Under the pieces are notes generated by a model. It was not told the origin of the DNA and did not search any database. It was given only the letters and a program-made list of their open reading frames with translations. 64,000 nucleotides of DNA from assembly GCA_025463545.1 (NCBI GenBank), contig JAODAR010000008.1, forward strand, positions 13,369-77,368, given 5' to 3'. Below are positions 34,478-42,409 of this stretch, one piece after another; within the stretch, counting starts at the first letter, position 1; each line of letters begins with the position of its first letter. Both the position numbers and the translations under genes were made by a program. The DNA comes from Microbacteriaceae bacterium (GTDB lineage: Bacteria; Actinomycetota; Actinomycetes; Actinomycetales; Microbacteriaceae).

Positions 34478-36367
34478 ATGAGTACTCCGACCACTCTCGT
34501 CGCCGACCGCTACCGACTGGTCAAGCTGCTCGGCTCGGGCGGGATGGGGATTGTCTGGCAGGCGTGGGACGAACGCCTGCAACGACCGGTCGCACTTAAA
34601 ATGCTGCGCTCCCAGCCGGAACTTACCGATCAAGAGCGGGAGATCACTACAAATCGGGCGATGCGTGAGGCGCGCATCACCGCTGGCCTGCACCATCGTC
34701 ACGCGGTCACAGTGTTCGACGTCGTGGAGCACGAGGGCCAGCCGTGCCTGGTGATGGAGCTCATCGAGTCGACGCCGCTATCGGTCCTGCTGCGCGAACA
34801 CGGCACGCTCACACCGCGGGAAACGGCTCGAATTGGGGCGCAGGTGAGCTCTGCACTGGCCGCTGCTCACAGAATGCGGATCGTGCACAGGGACGTGAAG
34901 CCGGGCAACATCCTCATCGCGGAGGACGGGTCCGCCATGATCAGCGACTTCGGAATCTCGCACGCACTCGGAGACGCGACCATCACAGCGACGGGCATGA
35001 TCCACGGCACTCCCGCCTACCTCGCGCCAGAGGTAGCCCGTGGGCAGGAGTCGAGTTTCGCGTCGGACGTCTTCTCTCTGGGGTCGACGCTGTACGCCAT
35101 GCTCGAGGGCACCCCGCCGTTCGGCGCCGAGAACAATGCGATCGCGCTGCTGCACAAGGTTGCGCGCGGCGACTACCCTGCCCCGCAGCACGCGGCAGAG
35201 CTGACGCCACTCCTGCGGGACATGCTGGCGGCCGATCCCAAGCGCCGGCCCGACATGAGAACGATCGCAACACGGCTGTCTGCAATCTACGAGGGCACGA
35301 GGTCGGGCGCTGGGGCCGCCGCAGCATCCGAGTCACCGACGGTTCCGCTCGGTCTCCCGGCCGCCGGCCCTGGCATCGAGCGTTCGGAAGCGGGGACAGC
35401 GGAGGCGGAACAGGTCGGAGTCACCGCTGAGACCGAGCCGCTCGATGAGGCCACTTCCGAGACCGAGCGGCTGCATGACACCACTTCGGATACCGAGCGC
35501 CTCCTAGCCGCCGCGCCCGAAGAGACTGAACTGCAGCAAGGTCCGACAGCGGATATTGTCCGCCTGCACGAGACCCGGAGATACGAAGCACCCACGCTGG
35601 AAGCACCGACGGTGAAAGCGGAAGCACCCACGGTGGACGCCCCAACCGCCGAGACCGAGCGCCTGGTCGGCGCTGCAGCGTCCCCGGCGGCTGCAGCCAG
35701 CGTGCCGCGCCCGCCGCTTCCTCCCCCGGCAGCCTCGACACAGCCAGGCTCCCAGCCGCGCCGCCGACGCGCCGGTGCCCTGATCGGCATCCTGCTGATC
35801 GCGGGCATCCTCGTACTCGGCATTGTGGTGCTGTTCAATTCCCTTCGCCAGGATGCGGGCAACGCGGGTGGCCCGAGCATTCGAGTGTCTCCGAGCACGA
35901 ATCAGGCGCCGACCGCCGCCGGGACGGCGACCGCTTCTGAGACGACGGCTGCCGGGACGCAGCCGCCCGAGACGCAGGCCCCCGCCACCCCGCCGGCGCC
36001 GGTCAGCCCCAACCCGTCTCCCCCGCCCGCTGCGGGGAAGACCCAGGAGCAACGACTCGTCGACACGATCACGACGTACTACTCGCTCATGCCGGGCAAC
36101 CTCGACGGCGCCTGGCCGATGATGACCGCCGACTACCAAGAGAACCACGTCGGCGGCCGAGATGCTTACGAATCCTTCTGGGGTGACGTGGAAAAGGTGG
36201 CGATCTCCGACGTCAGCGCATCCCCGCCCGATGCGGCCCAGGCGACACTGACCTATTACTTCACCGACGGGCGCGCCGTGCAGGAGGTGACGGCGTACCG
36301 TTTCGCGGAGGAGGGAGGCACCGCCAAGATCGCCGAGACCACCGTGCTCAGCAGCAGGGAACTGTGA
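34478..36367 (+). CDS. Transmembrane Ser/Thr protein kinase (PknB-like)
   Basis: 629 residues. Cytoplasmic kinase domain about 11-270: glycine loop GSGGMGIVW, catalytic lysine Lys41, HRD motif at 137-139 with Lys141 and Asn144, DFG at 157-159, and HGTPAYLAPE in the activation segment. A long acidic linker (about 285-425) repeats the pattern TE-x-ERL and APT. One membrane helix follows at about 431-455 (GALIGILLIAGILVLGIVVLF), then a Thr/Pro-rich extracellular stretch and a C-terminal NTF2-like domain (TTYYSLMPGNLDGAWPMM). No PASTA repeats, unlike PknB. Stands alone. Confidence 0.92.
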   Translation: MSTPTTLVADRYRLVKLLGSGGMGIVWQAWDERLQRPVALKMLRSQPELTDQEREITTNRAMREARITAGLHHRHAVTVFDVVEHEGQPCLVMELIESTPLSVLLREHGTLTPRETARIGAQVSSALAAAHRMRIVHRDVKPGNILIAEDGSAMISDFGISHALGDATITATGMIHGTPAYLAPEVARGQESSFASDVFSLGSTLYAMLEGTPPFGAENNAIALLHKVARGDYPAPQHAAELTPLLRDMLAADPKRRPDMRTIATRLSAIYEGTRSGAGAAAASESPTVPLGLPAAGPGIERSEAGTAEAEQVGVTAETEPLDEATSETERLHDTTSDTERLLAAAPEETELQQGPTADIVRLHETRRYEAPTLEAPTVKAEAPTVDAPTAETERLVGAAASPAAAASVPRPPLPPPAASTQPGSQPRRRRAGALIGILLIAGILVLGIVVLFNSLRQDAGNAGGPSIRVSPSTNQAPTAAGTATASETTAAGTQPPETQAPATPPAPVSPNPSPPPAAGKTQEQRLVDTITTYYSLMPGNLDGAWPMMTADYQENHVGGRDAYESFWGDVEKVAISDVSASPPDAAQATLTYYFTDGRAVQEVTAYRFAEEGGTAKIAETTVLSSREL

Positions 36368-36373
36368 GCGGCC

Positions 36374-36397
36374 CAGGCGAGACCGTGGTCCCGCCTG
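36374..36397. terminator. Possible bidirectional hairpin between convergent genes
   Basis: CAGGCGAGACC (36374-36384) and GGTCCCGCCTG (36387-36397) pair over 11 positions with one mismatch, between the kinase stop (36367) and the stop of the convergent YCII-like gene (36416). No T-tract follows on either strand, so it is a weak terminator call. Confidence 0.4.
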
Positions 36398-36422
36398 CCC
36401 TCAGTGCGCCTGCCCTCAGTGC
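36393..36422. repeat. 15-bp tandem duplication at the YCII gene stop
   Basis: GCCTGCCCTCAGTGC is repeated exactly at 36393-36407 and 36408-36422. The second copy contains the stop codon of the minus-strand YCII-like gene. Just inside that gene an 18-bp unit is also repeated imperfectly, encoding an ELEAEP-type tail. Confidence 0.85.
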
Positions 36423-36802
36423 TCTGCTTTCAACTCAGGCTCGGCCTCCAACTCAGGCTCGGCTTCCAATTCAGGTATCGACATCTCCTCGAGAACGGTG
36501 ATCTCACACGAATCGGCCCAACGGAGATGATGATGGTCCTTGACCATGTCCAGCGCGTCATCCATGCTTTCCGCTTGCAGGATGGACATGCCGACGATGT
36601 CGCTCTTGCCGGGCGAGATCACCCCCGGGCTGACATTCATCGCATTGCCGAGCGGCTTGCCGGGATCGATCAAAGCCGACCCGATCCGTCCGGCCCAGTC
36701 CACCCATAATTGCAGGCCCTGTTGGGCTTCCTCCGGCGTCGCGTGGGCGAAACGCTCAGCCACATTCTGCGGTGCGCGATAGAGAACGATGAATCTTCGC
36801 AT
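36416..36802 (-). CDS. YCII-related (YciI-like) domain protein with acidic repeat tail
   Basis: 128 residues from ATG at 36802 (MRRFIVLYR). YciI-like ferredoxin-fold domain, seen in MSILQAESMDDALDMVKDHHHL with the conserved His-Asp pair region. Function of the family is mostly unknown; some members are dehalogenase- or lactonase-like. The C-terminus carries an ELEAEP repeat of about 18 residues, produced by tandem repeats in the DNA, not usual for the family. It converges on the kinase. Confidence 0.8.
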   Translation of the reverse strand: MRRFIVLYRAPQNVAERFAHATPEEAQQGLQLWVDWAGRIGSALIDPGKPLGNAMNVSPGVISPGKSDIVGMSILQAESMDDALDMVKDHHHLRWADSCEITVLEEMSIPELEAEPELEAEPELKAEH

Positions 36803-36821
36803 CGGTTTCCTGCTTCTAGCG

Positions 36822-37103
36822 TCAGCGCGTGGCGGCGCGATCACGCCCTCGAAGGCGCACCCAGATCAGCAGGACAATGATCGATCCAACGATAGAACCG
36901 ATGATCCCAGCGGGTTGGAAGAAACCGTCCTGCGGGTCGTGTTGGAAAATCAGGAAGCCGAGTAGACCGCCGATGAACGACCCAACGATCCCCAGGCCGA
37001 TCGTCGCAAGGATGGACATGTGCTGCCGGCCGGGAACGAGCGCGCGGGCAATGAAGCCAGCGATCAAGCCGATGACGATGATGCTGATAATGAGTCCGAC
37101 CAT
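36822..37103 (-). CDS. GlsB/YeaQ/YmgE-family small membrane protein
   Basis: 93 residues from ATG at 37103, chosen because it gives the family start MVGLIISIIVIGLIAGFIAR. Three hydrophobic segments, with the conserved GLGIVGSFIGGLLG in the middle and GIIGSIVGSIIVLLIW at the end. Known as transglycosylase-associated or stress-linked membrane proteins with no defined activity. Lies 19 bp upstream of the YCII-like gene on the same strand. Confidence 0.88.
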   Translation of the reverse strand: MVGLIISIIVIGLIAGFIARALVPGRQHMSILATIGLGIVGSFIGGLLGFLIFQHDPQDGFFQPAGIIGSIVGSIIVLLIWVRLRGRDRAATR

Positions 37104-37286
37104 AAGAGATCTCCTTGAGTGAGCCAGATGGCGACATATTCGGATGCGTCTGTCGACAAAAGTTATATCACCGAAGCCGACCCGCCGTGCGATGCGTCGA
37201 TGATCCACCAGCTCCGGTCCGTGCGTTTGTCTCGCCTACTCGTTGGAGGGTAGGTGCCGCGGGACGTCATCCAGTGAGCGCTCATC

Positions 37287-38057
37287 TTGAGCAGGCACGA
37301 TGTCGAAGTGCCGCGAGCCACTATTAAGGTCGATCCCTCGCTTCGGTCGTTGCTGCCCAAGCGGGAACGAGGGCGCGACGTCGTACGTGAAGCAGCTCCC
37401 ACAGAGACGGTGGCACACCTGCTTCAAGTCCTGGGGGTGCCGCTGACTGAAGTCGGGGCCGCGTCCGTCGACGGTCGAAGGATTGGCCACGAGGCACTCC
37501 GCATGACGCATATCGGAAATTCGTCAGTTTTCGATGTCGAAGCGCGCGAGCGACCGCAGCCGAACTCGGGTCGCTTCCTGCTCGACGTGCACCTCGGCAC
37601 GCTGACGCGACGGATGCGCCTGCTCGGCATCGACGCAGCCTACGAACCAGACGTCGATGACGTCCAACTCGCCGCCCGGTCCGGCGCCGAAAAACGGGAG
37701 CTGCTCACCCGGGACCGCGGGCTGCTCTTCCGTAGGACCGTTTACGACGGTGCTCTCATCCGCTCGGATGACGTGGACGCGCAACTCGATGACGTCCTCA
37801 GTCGTTTCGCACCGAGACTCGCGCCATGGACGCGATGCCTTCGCTGCGGCGCCCTCCTCGCGGAGGTGCCCGCCGCAGAGGTCGCGCCCCAGCTCCAGCC
37901 AGGCACCCGCCGTACCTACGACTCGTTCTCGCGGTGCACCGGTTGCAACCGCGTGTATTGGCGCGGGGCACACACCCAGCGGCTTGAGGCGCTGGTGCGG
38001 CGGGCCACCGGGCAAGCGCCGCTCACGCGCGGTCGACCTGAACCGAATGCTTGGTGA
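37287..38057 (+). CDS. Mut7-C RNase domain protein with N-terminal ubiquitin-like domain
   Basis: 256 residues. N-terminal Mut7-C ubiquitin-like part (about 8-85, LPKRERGRD to RMTHIGNSSVFDVEARE). Then Mut7-C/DUF82 (about 95-240) with DVHLGTLTRRMRLLGIDAAY, LLTRDRGLLFRR, and a zinc ribbon built from CLRCGALL and CTGCNRVYW. The family resembles PIN-fold RNases; the Asp residues in the DVHLG and LTRDRG motifs are the likely acidic site. It is the only gene in its direction here, and its end overlaps a decayed sigma-factor remnant on the other strand. Confidence 0.87.
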   Translation: MSRHDVEVPRATIKVDPSLRSLLPKRERGRDVVREAAPTETVAHLLQVLGVPLTEVGAASVDGRRIGHEALRMTHIGNSSVFDVEARERPQPNSGRFLLDVHLGTLTRRMRLLGIDAAYEPDVDDVQLAARSGAEKRELLTRDRGLLFRRTVYDGALIRSDDVDAQLDDVLSRFAPRLAPWTRCLRCGALLAEVPAAEVAPQLQPGTRRTYDSFSRCTGCNRVYWRGAHTQRLEALVRRATGQAPLTRGRPEPNAW

Positions 38058-38221
38058 TGCGGAGCTCTGCGATGCGGCCAGGATCGGCAAGGACATCGAA
38101 ACCCACAATCCGGCCGTGTCGGATCTCGAATGCCACCAGGGTGACGACGCTGTCGCGAATCACCACGGCGACCCGGGAGCGCCGTCAATGAGCACCGGGA
38201 TGGAATGCGCCGCGAACGTCT
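38023..38221 (-). pseudogene. C-terminal remnant of a SigJ-type ECF sigma factor
   Basis: Read on the minus strand this gives HSIPVLIDGAPG and, after a one-base frame change, VVTLVAFEIRHGRIVGFDV and LADPGRIAELRITKHSVQV, ending with TGA at 38025-38023. That is the NTF2-like C-terminal domain ending of SigJ-type extracytoplasmic-function sigma factors. The sigma-70 region 2 and 4 domains are absent. The fragment is about 60 codons and clearly not functional. Confidence 0.65.
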
Positions 38222-38600
38222 AGCCATGACCGCGTTCTCGGCGATCTGTCGGGCACCGCGCAACTGCTCATCTCGGTCATCGGCGCCGACGGGATGCCGA
38301 TCGGCTACTTCCGCGCCAAAGCCGCTCCAGAGAAGACCATCGCTGCTTCAGGTGTGCCGTTCAGCATCCTGCGCGTGGCTCAAGTACGCGACTTCGTTCG
38401 AAGCACCGTCGGGCCATGGCAAAACTGCCGATCGTTCCCGCACCCCGCCCCGGTGGCTCCGCTTCGAGCCGGTAGGCGCTGACGAGGTTGCCGAGGCGCT
38501 CACCCGTCTGGCGGGTGCAGGAGCCTGCGGGGCGCGTGCCGGATCTGGCGGCTCCGGATTCCTGGCGCCGTGGGACGCGTTTACCGCGCGGGCGACAATT
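38222..38600 (+). pseudogene. Remnant of an NmrA-like NAD(P)H-binding protein
   Basis: Pieces of an atypical short-chain dehydrogenase fall in three frames: YFRAKAAPEKTIAASGVPFS and ILRVAQVRDFV (frame 2), RFEPVGADEVAEALTRLAG (frame 3), and GRVPDLAAPDSW (frame 1). The order matches the middle and C-terminal thirds of NmrA/NAD(P)H-binding proteins. The N-terminal Rossmann motif is missing. NmrA-like genes often sit next to sigJ-type genes in actinobacteria, so both remnants probably come from one lost locus. Confidence 0.65.
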
Positions 38601-38766
38601 CTGCGGGATCGGACGCGAAGCGCGGAAGTGTGACGTGGAGGGAGTACCTCGCCGTTCGACCTTCAGTGAGTGCTGGCCTCTGATCGGCTTGAGACGGACG
38701 TCGAGCCGAAGTCGGTCGAGTCTTCAGATCAACAGGTACACGATGCCCGATGCGACTGGAAACGCT

Positions 38767-39087
38767 TTACAGGGCGTCATACTTCGTGCTTCTCCCACGC
38801 GCTTTGTCGGCCGGATACTTCTGTCGCGTCACGGCGAGCTTGTCGAGGACGATCTGGTTCGGGTCCGCGCCGATGCTGTCAGCAAGAAGAACGCAATACG
38901 TGAGTACGTCCGCTAGCTCTTCGCGCACTCGATCATGGTTGGCATCGGCGTTCCATTGGAAACACTCGAGCAACTCTCCCGCTTCGATGGCGATGCTCTT
39001 TGCGAGGTTCTCGGGAGAATGGAACTGTGCCCAGTCGCGCTCGGCAACGAATGCTGCGATCTCGTCGCCGACTGAAAAATCGTTCAT
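38767..39087 (-). CDS. MazG-like nucleotide pyrophosphohydrolase
   Basis: 106 residues, short all-alpha MazG/RS21-C6 type. The metal site is visible as E-x2-E (Glu35, Glu38 in IEAGELLE) and E-x2-D (Glu57, Asp60 in EELADVLTY). These enzymes hydrolyse non-canonical or excess NTPs to NMP and pyrophosphate. The ATG at 39087 gives the expected short N-terminus. Monocistronic. Confidence 0.88.
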   Translation of the reverse strand: MNDFSVGDEIAAFVAERDWAQFHSPENLAKSIAIEAGELLECFQWNADANHDRVREELADVLTYCVLLADSIGADPNQIVLDKLAVTRQKYPADKARGRSTKYDAL

Positions 39088-39185
39088 GTCGTCAACGTAT
39101 CAGCGTGCCCTCCGTGCGGCGCACGCCCGTATACGGATACCTGCGACGGAAAACGAATGCCGCCCCCTGAGAGGTCAGAAGTGGA

Positions 39186-40595
39186 TCACTCGACCAGCGG
39201 CACGGCATTCCGCACCGACGTGACAACGTCGAGGATTGCCTGGGTGGTGACCGCGGCATATTTTTCGTCCGTGAGCAAGGCCGAGTGTGTGGCACCGTCG
39301 ATGACCCGGTGTGCGCTGTTGGTCGACAAGGCGGCCAGGGTGTTCTGCTTGGCGGACCAGTCGGCGGCACTTCCGCTGCCGGCTGTGAGGACGGCCAGGG
39401 GCTTGTCGGCGAAGCTGACGAGAGTGGCAGCTTGCTCCATCGAGGTATTTGCCGCCACGTACTCATCAATCGTGCTCCCAATCTGGCCGACTTTCGCGAC
39501 GCTGGCGCGTGCCTCGTCCCGGGAGGCCGGCGGCAGGCTGCCCCAGTCGAACTGGCCGTAGAGGCGGCCCAGACCAAATCGGGTTGAGCCGGAAGCCAGT
39601 GCGGAGACGCGACCCGTGATGTTGTACGAGCCACCAGCATCCGTTGATGTCGCCATCGGTTTCCCGGTGGGTTTGGGCATGGTGGAGTCGATCAGCACCA
39701 TTCCGGCAACCTCGTCGGGGTAGAGGGCAGCGAATCGTTGCACGTAGAGACCGCCGAACGAATGGCCCGCCAACACATATGGCCCTGCAATGTCTCCGCG
39801 GTGCAGCAACGTGTGCAGGTCGGACGCAATCTGTGTTCCGTCCTGGGGCGCTTGCGCGGGCTGGCTCCACCCGCGACCTGCCCGGTCGTAGACGCAGACT
39901 CGGGTGTGGCTCGTTACGGCGGGCACTATCCACCCGGCATCGGCGGACATCTCGCCTGCGCCTGGTTCGAGCACGACTGTGGGGCTGCCCGAGCCGGTGC
40001 AGCTGAGGTGCAGGCTGTGTCCGCCGACGTCGATCAGCAGACCAGCCTTCGGGTGTGCGCTTGCATCCGCTGCTTCTGCGAGGGTTTCGTAGCCGCCGCT
40101 GATCGAGGCAACAGCGAGCAATGCGATCACCGGGTACAGAAGCCAGCGTCCGCTCCGGCTATGAAGCTGCCGATGAACGCAGAAAGCGATCCAAATCACC
40201 AGCGCCAGCAGGGCGGGCGGCCACACCCAGTTGAGCACCTCGTGTATCGGAGGGCCGAACACCACGAGGAGAAGACCACCCAGTCCCATGAGCGCTGCGG
40301 GAGCCGCAGCCCACCGCTGGGGCTGATCGGTGTACCGCACGGACAGCACGCCCAACATCGCCCAGCCCAAGGCGAAACCCAGGAGGACTGCGCCAGTCAC
40401 TGCGCTTTCCTCGGGCCGGATGAACGGGGCCGCGGCGAGGAGAAAAGCCGCGACGAGACCGGTGGCCAACGAAGCCGCGACGATGAAACCTATGCGTCGC
40501 CTCGGGCCGGGACCGGGACGGGCCGGACGGTCCTGATCCCGGTGCTGGTCTTGATCCTGGTCCTTCGGGATGGGGGTAGTCGGAGTGGCAGTCAT
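39186..40595 (-). CDS. Alpha/beta hydrolase with N-terminal membrane domain
   Basis: 469 residues. After a basic Pro/Gln/Asp-rich head there are about five membrane helices (IGFIVAASLATGLVAAFLLA to WLLYPVIALLAVASI, residues 35-170). Then comes a hydrolase domain with oxyanion HLSCTGSGSPTVVLEPG, nucleophile GHSFGG, and a late His in DGATHSALL. The catalytic part probably faces the outside. The ATG overlaps the stop of the upstream flavoprotein gene (ATGA), so the two are co-translated. Substrate unknown. Confidence 0.82.
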   Translation of the reverse strand: MTATPTTPIPKDQDQDQHRDQDRPARPGPGPRRRIGFIVAASLATGLVAAFLLAAAPFIRPEESAVTGAVLLGFALGWAMLGVLSVRYTDQPQRWAAAPAALMGLGGLLLVVFGPPIHEVLNWVWPPALLALVIWIAFCVHRQLHSRSGRWLLYPVIALLAVASISGGYETLAEAADASAHPKAGLLIDVGGHSLHLSCTGSGSPTVVLEPGAGEMSADAGWIVPAVTSHTRVCVYDRAGRGWSQPAQAPQDGTQIASDLHTLLHRGDIAGPYVLAGHSFGGLYVQRFAALYPDEVAGMVLIDSTMPKPTGKPMATSTDAGGSYNITGRVSALASGSTRFGLGRLYGQFDWGSLPPASRDEARASVAKVGQIGSTIDEYVAANTSMEQAATLVSFADKPLAVLTAGSGSAADWSAKQNTLAALSTNSAHRVIDGATHSALLTDEKYAAVTTQAILDVVTSVRNAVPLVE

Positions 40596-41695
40596 GATGA
40601 ACTCGATTCCATGCGTTGCTGGTTGCGGGCATCCGTGAACTCCACGATCCGTTCAGCGAGGTAGGCGGCGTCGTTCCCTACCCAACCGAGCAGCGCGGAG
40701 CCGCGCGTGTGTTGCCAGGCTCGTCCCAGCGTGTACAGGCCAGGAGACGGTGTGACGCCTCGGGACTGCCGAACCTGGCCTGTCTTGTCCATGACGTCAG
40801 GAATGTTGATCCAACGGTTGTCGCTGGTGAATCCGGTAGCCCAAATCACGACGCCGTACTCTGAGGTGAACCCATTGGCGAAGGTCACCGCGCGACCGTC
40901 GGCTCCGGTCACGCGCGGGCGGAGCCGGACGCCGTGCTGCCGCTCGAGCCGTCTGGGGCCGACACCGATGATCTGATCGCGCTTGGAGAGGCGTCGCCCG
41001 ATCCGTGAGCTGGCAGTGACTCGATCCAATCTCAGTGCCGTGGCCCATGACCACACGTCCCGGCCGAGTGGACGCTGAGGGATGGTCGGCAGTCGTTTCC
41101 CGAGGGACAGATCCACGGTGCGTGTCGCCGATATTTCGAGCGCAATCTGGCAGCCCGAGTTGGAGCCGCCGACGACCAGGATCCGACCAGGCGGAAGGTC
41201 CTCGGGCTTTCGGTAGTCGACGCTGTGGAGCTGGGCGATGTCGGCGCCGAGCTCGGCTGAGATCGGTGGGGTGAACGGCGTCTGGAAGGGTCCGGTCGCG
41301 ATCACCACCTGGTGGGCTGCGACGGCGCCGTTGACCGTTTCGGCGATGTAGACGCCGTCGGTTCTGATGAGGGAGGTGACGGTGGTGTTCAGCCGCACGG
41401 GCAACGCGAACTTGGCCGCGTAGGCACGGAGATAGGCCACGGCGTCATCCTTACCCGGGTACGCGTCTGCGGCCGCTGGAAAGGGAAGTCCTGGCAGGTT
41501 GTCATAACGGCCAGAGGTGAACATCCGCAGCGATTCCCAACGGGACTGCCACACATGCCCGATTTCGGCGCCGGCGTCCACGATGTCGAAGCGAAGCCGC
41601 CGCTCGGACAGCTGGCGGCCCATGGCGAGGCCGGCCTGCCCACCCCCGATGACGAGGACGTCCGCAGGCTGGCGGTCTGATGAATACATGCTCAT
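40592..41695 (-). CDS. Flavin-containing monooxygenase-like NAD(P)/FAD oxidoreductase
   Basis: 367 residues. FAD motif VIGGGQAGLAMG at the start; FMO-type segment SRWESLRMFTSGRYDNLPG; central NADPH motif VVGGSNSGCQIALEIS; C-terminal GVVIWATGFTSDNRW. Close in pattern to bacterial FMO/CzcO-like proteins that oxidise N, S or carbonyl groups or carry redox equivalents. Its start codon overlaps the stop of a 44-codon ORF that has its own ribosome site, and its stop overlaps the hydrolase start. Confidence 0.86.
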   Translation of the reverse strand: MSMYSSDRQPADVLVIGGGQAGLAMGRQLSERRLRFDIVDAGAEIGHVWQSRWESLRMFTSGRYDNLPGLPFPAAADAYPGKDDAVAYLRAYAAKFALPVRLNTTVTSLIRTDGVYIAETVNGAVAAHQVVIATGPFQTPFTPPISAELGADIAQLHSVDYRKPEDLPPGRILVVGGSNSGCQIALEISATRTVDLSLGKRLPTIPQRPLGRDVWSWATALRLDRVTASSRIGRRLSKRDQIIGVGPRRLERQHGVRLRPRVTGADGRAVTFANGFTSEYGVVIWATGFTSDNRWINIPDVMDKTGQVRQSRGVTPSPGLYTLGRAWQHTRGSALLGWVGNDAAYLAERIVEFTDARNQQRMESSSS

Positions 41696-41826
41696 CGGAT
41701 CTGCTCCGGCATGCGCGCGGCGCGGGACAGGACGAGCAAGCGGCCGGGGCGGTGGATGTGGAAGGCGTGGTGCATCGGGCGATCAGAGAGCGGTACATCC
41801 GCGGAGCACCAATCAAGCGGGGCCAT
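41692..41826 (-). CDS. Putative 44-residue upstream peptide coupled to the flavoprotein gene
   Basis: ATG at 41826 has a strong ribosome site (GGAGG, 5 nt away). The peptide MAPLDWCSADVPLSD... is basic and His-rich in its middle (HHAFHIHRPGR). Its stop overlaps the flavoprotein ATG (ATGA). This arrangement suggests a leader peptide or a small real protein. I do not recognise it, and chance cannot be excluded at this size. Confidence 0.4.
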   Translation of the reverse strand: MAPLDWCSADVPLSDRPMHHAFHIHRPGRLLVLSRAARMPEQIR

Positions 41827-42321
41827 GACGGCCTCCGTCCACATCCGAGTAGGACTCGGCCCAGATGTGCGGCGACCCAGCACTCCCGCCGGGCCTACGA
41901 GGCCTGGAATGTGAATGAAGGAACGAACGCCGTGGCAAGACGGCAGAGGATGCTCTGCGCAGAAAACCCGCGTATGGCTGAGAGCCTACTCCGCCGGGTT
42001 ACCCAGTGAACATAGTCAGACGCACGGTTCTCGCGAATGATCACCCTCGGAATCTTGTCGGGCAGGATCGCCCCAGTGCGCATATCGCAGGGCGAGAGAG
42101 TAGTGACAATAGTGGCGCGCGAGTAGATGCTCGCAGGCAACCGTCCCGCATTCTGGAGACAGTTCGTCTCTCCGTGGTGGATCGAGCTTCCGTCCTGTAC
42201 ACGCCGGGCGACTTTATCATTCAAGCCCGACCGCACACGATCGCCGCGCGCCTTCACCACGTTGGGGCAGCGCGAGGCGCGGTGAGTCGCGTGAACCTGT
42301 CGCCGAGCGGCGTGCCGCCGA
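41827..42321. other. 495-bp intergenic stretch between divergent genes
   Basis: Holds the 5' regions of the minus-strand flavoprotein operon and of rhaI. Two open frames of 113-121 codons lie on opposite strands (42006-42347 plus, 41895-42260 minus) with no recognisable features. No RNA gene was noticed. Confidence 0.45.
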
Positions 42322-42350
42322 TTGACGCCCCAGTCACGCGCGGATAAAGT
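42322..42350 (+). promoter_or_regulatory. Strong sigma-70-type promoter of rhaI
   Basis: TTGACG (42322-42327) and TAAAGT (42345-42350) are separated by 17 bp, near consensus spacing and sequence. Transcription would begin around 42357, leaving about 53 nt before the rhaI start at 42410. Confidence 0.65.
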
Positions 42351-42409
42351 GGCGGCACCCCCGAATGGAACGATTCATCCGGGCAATGTCGCCCTGGAGG
42401 AAGTCGCTC

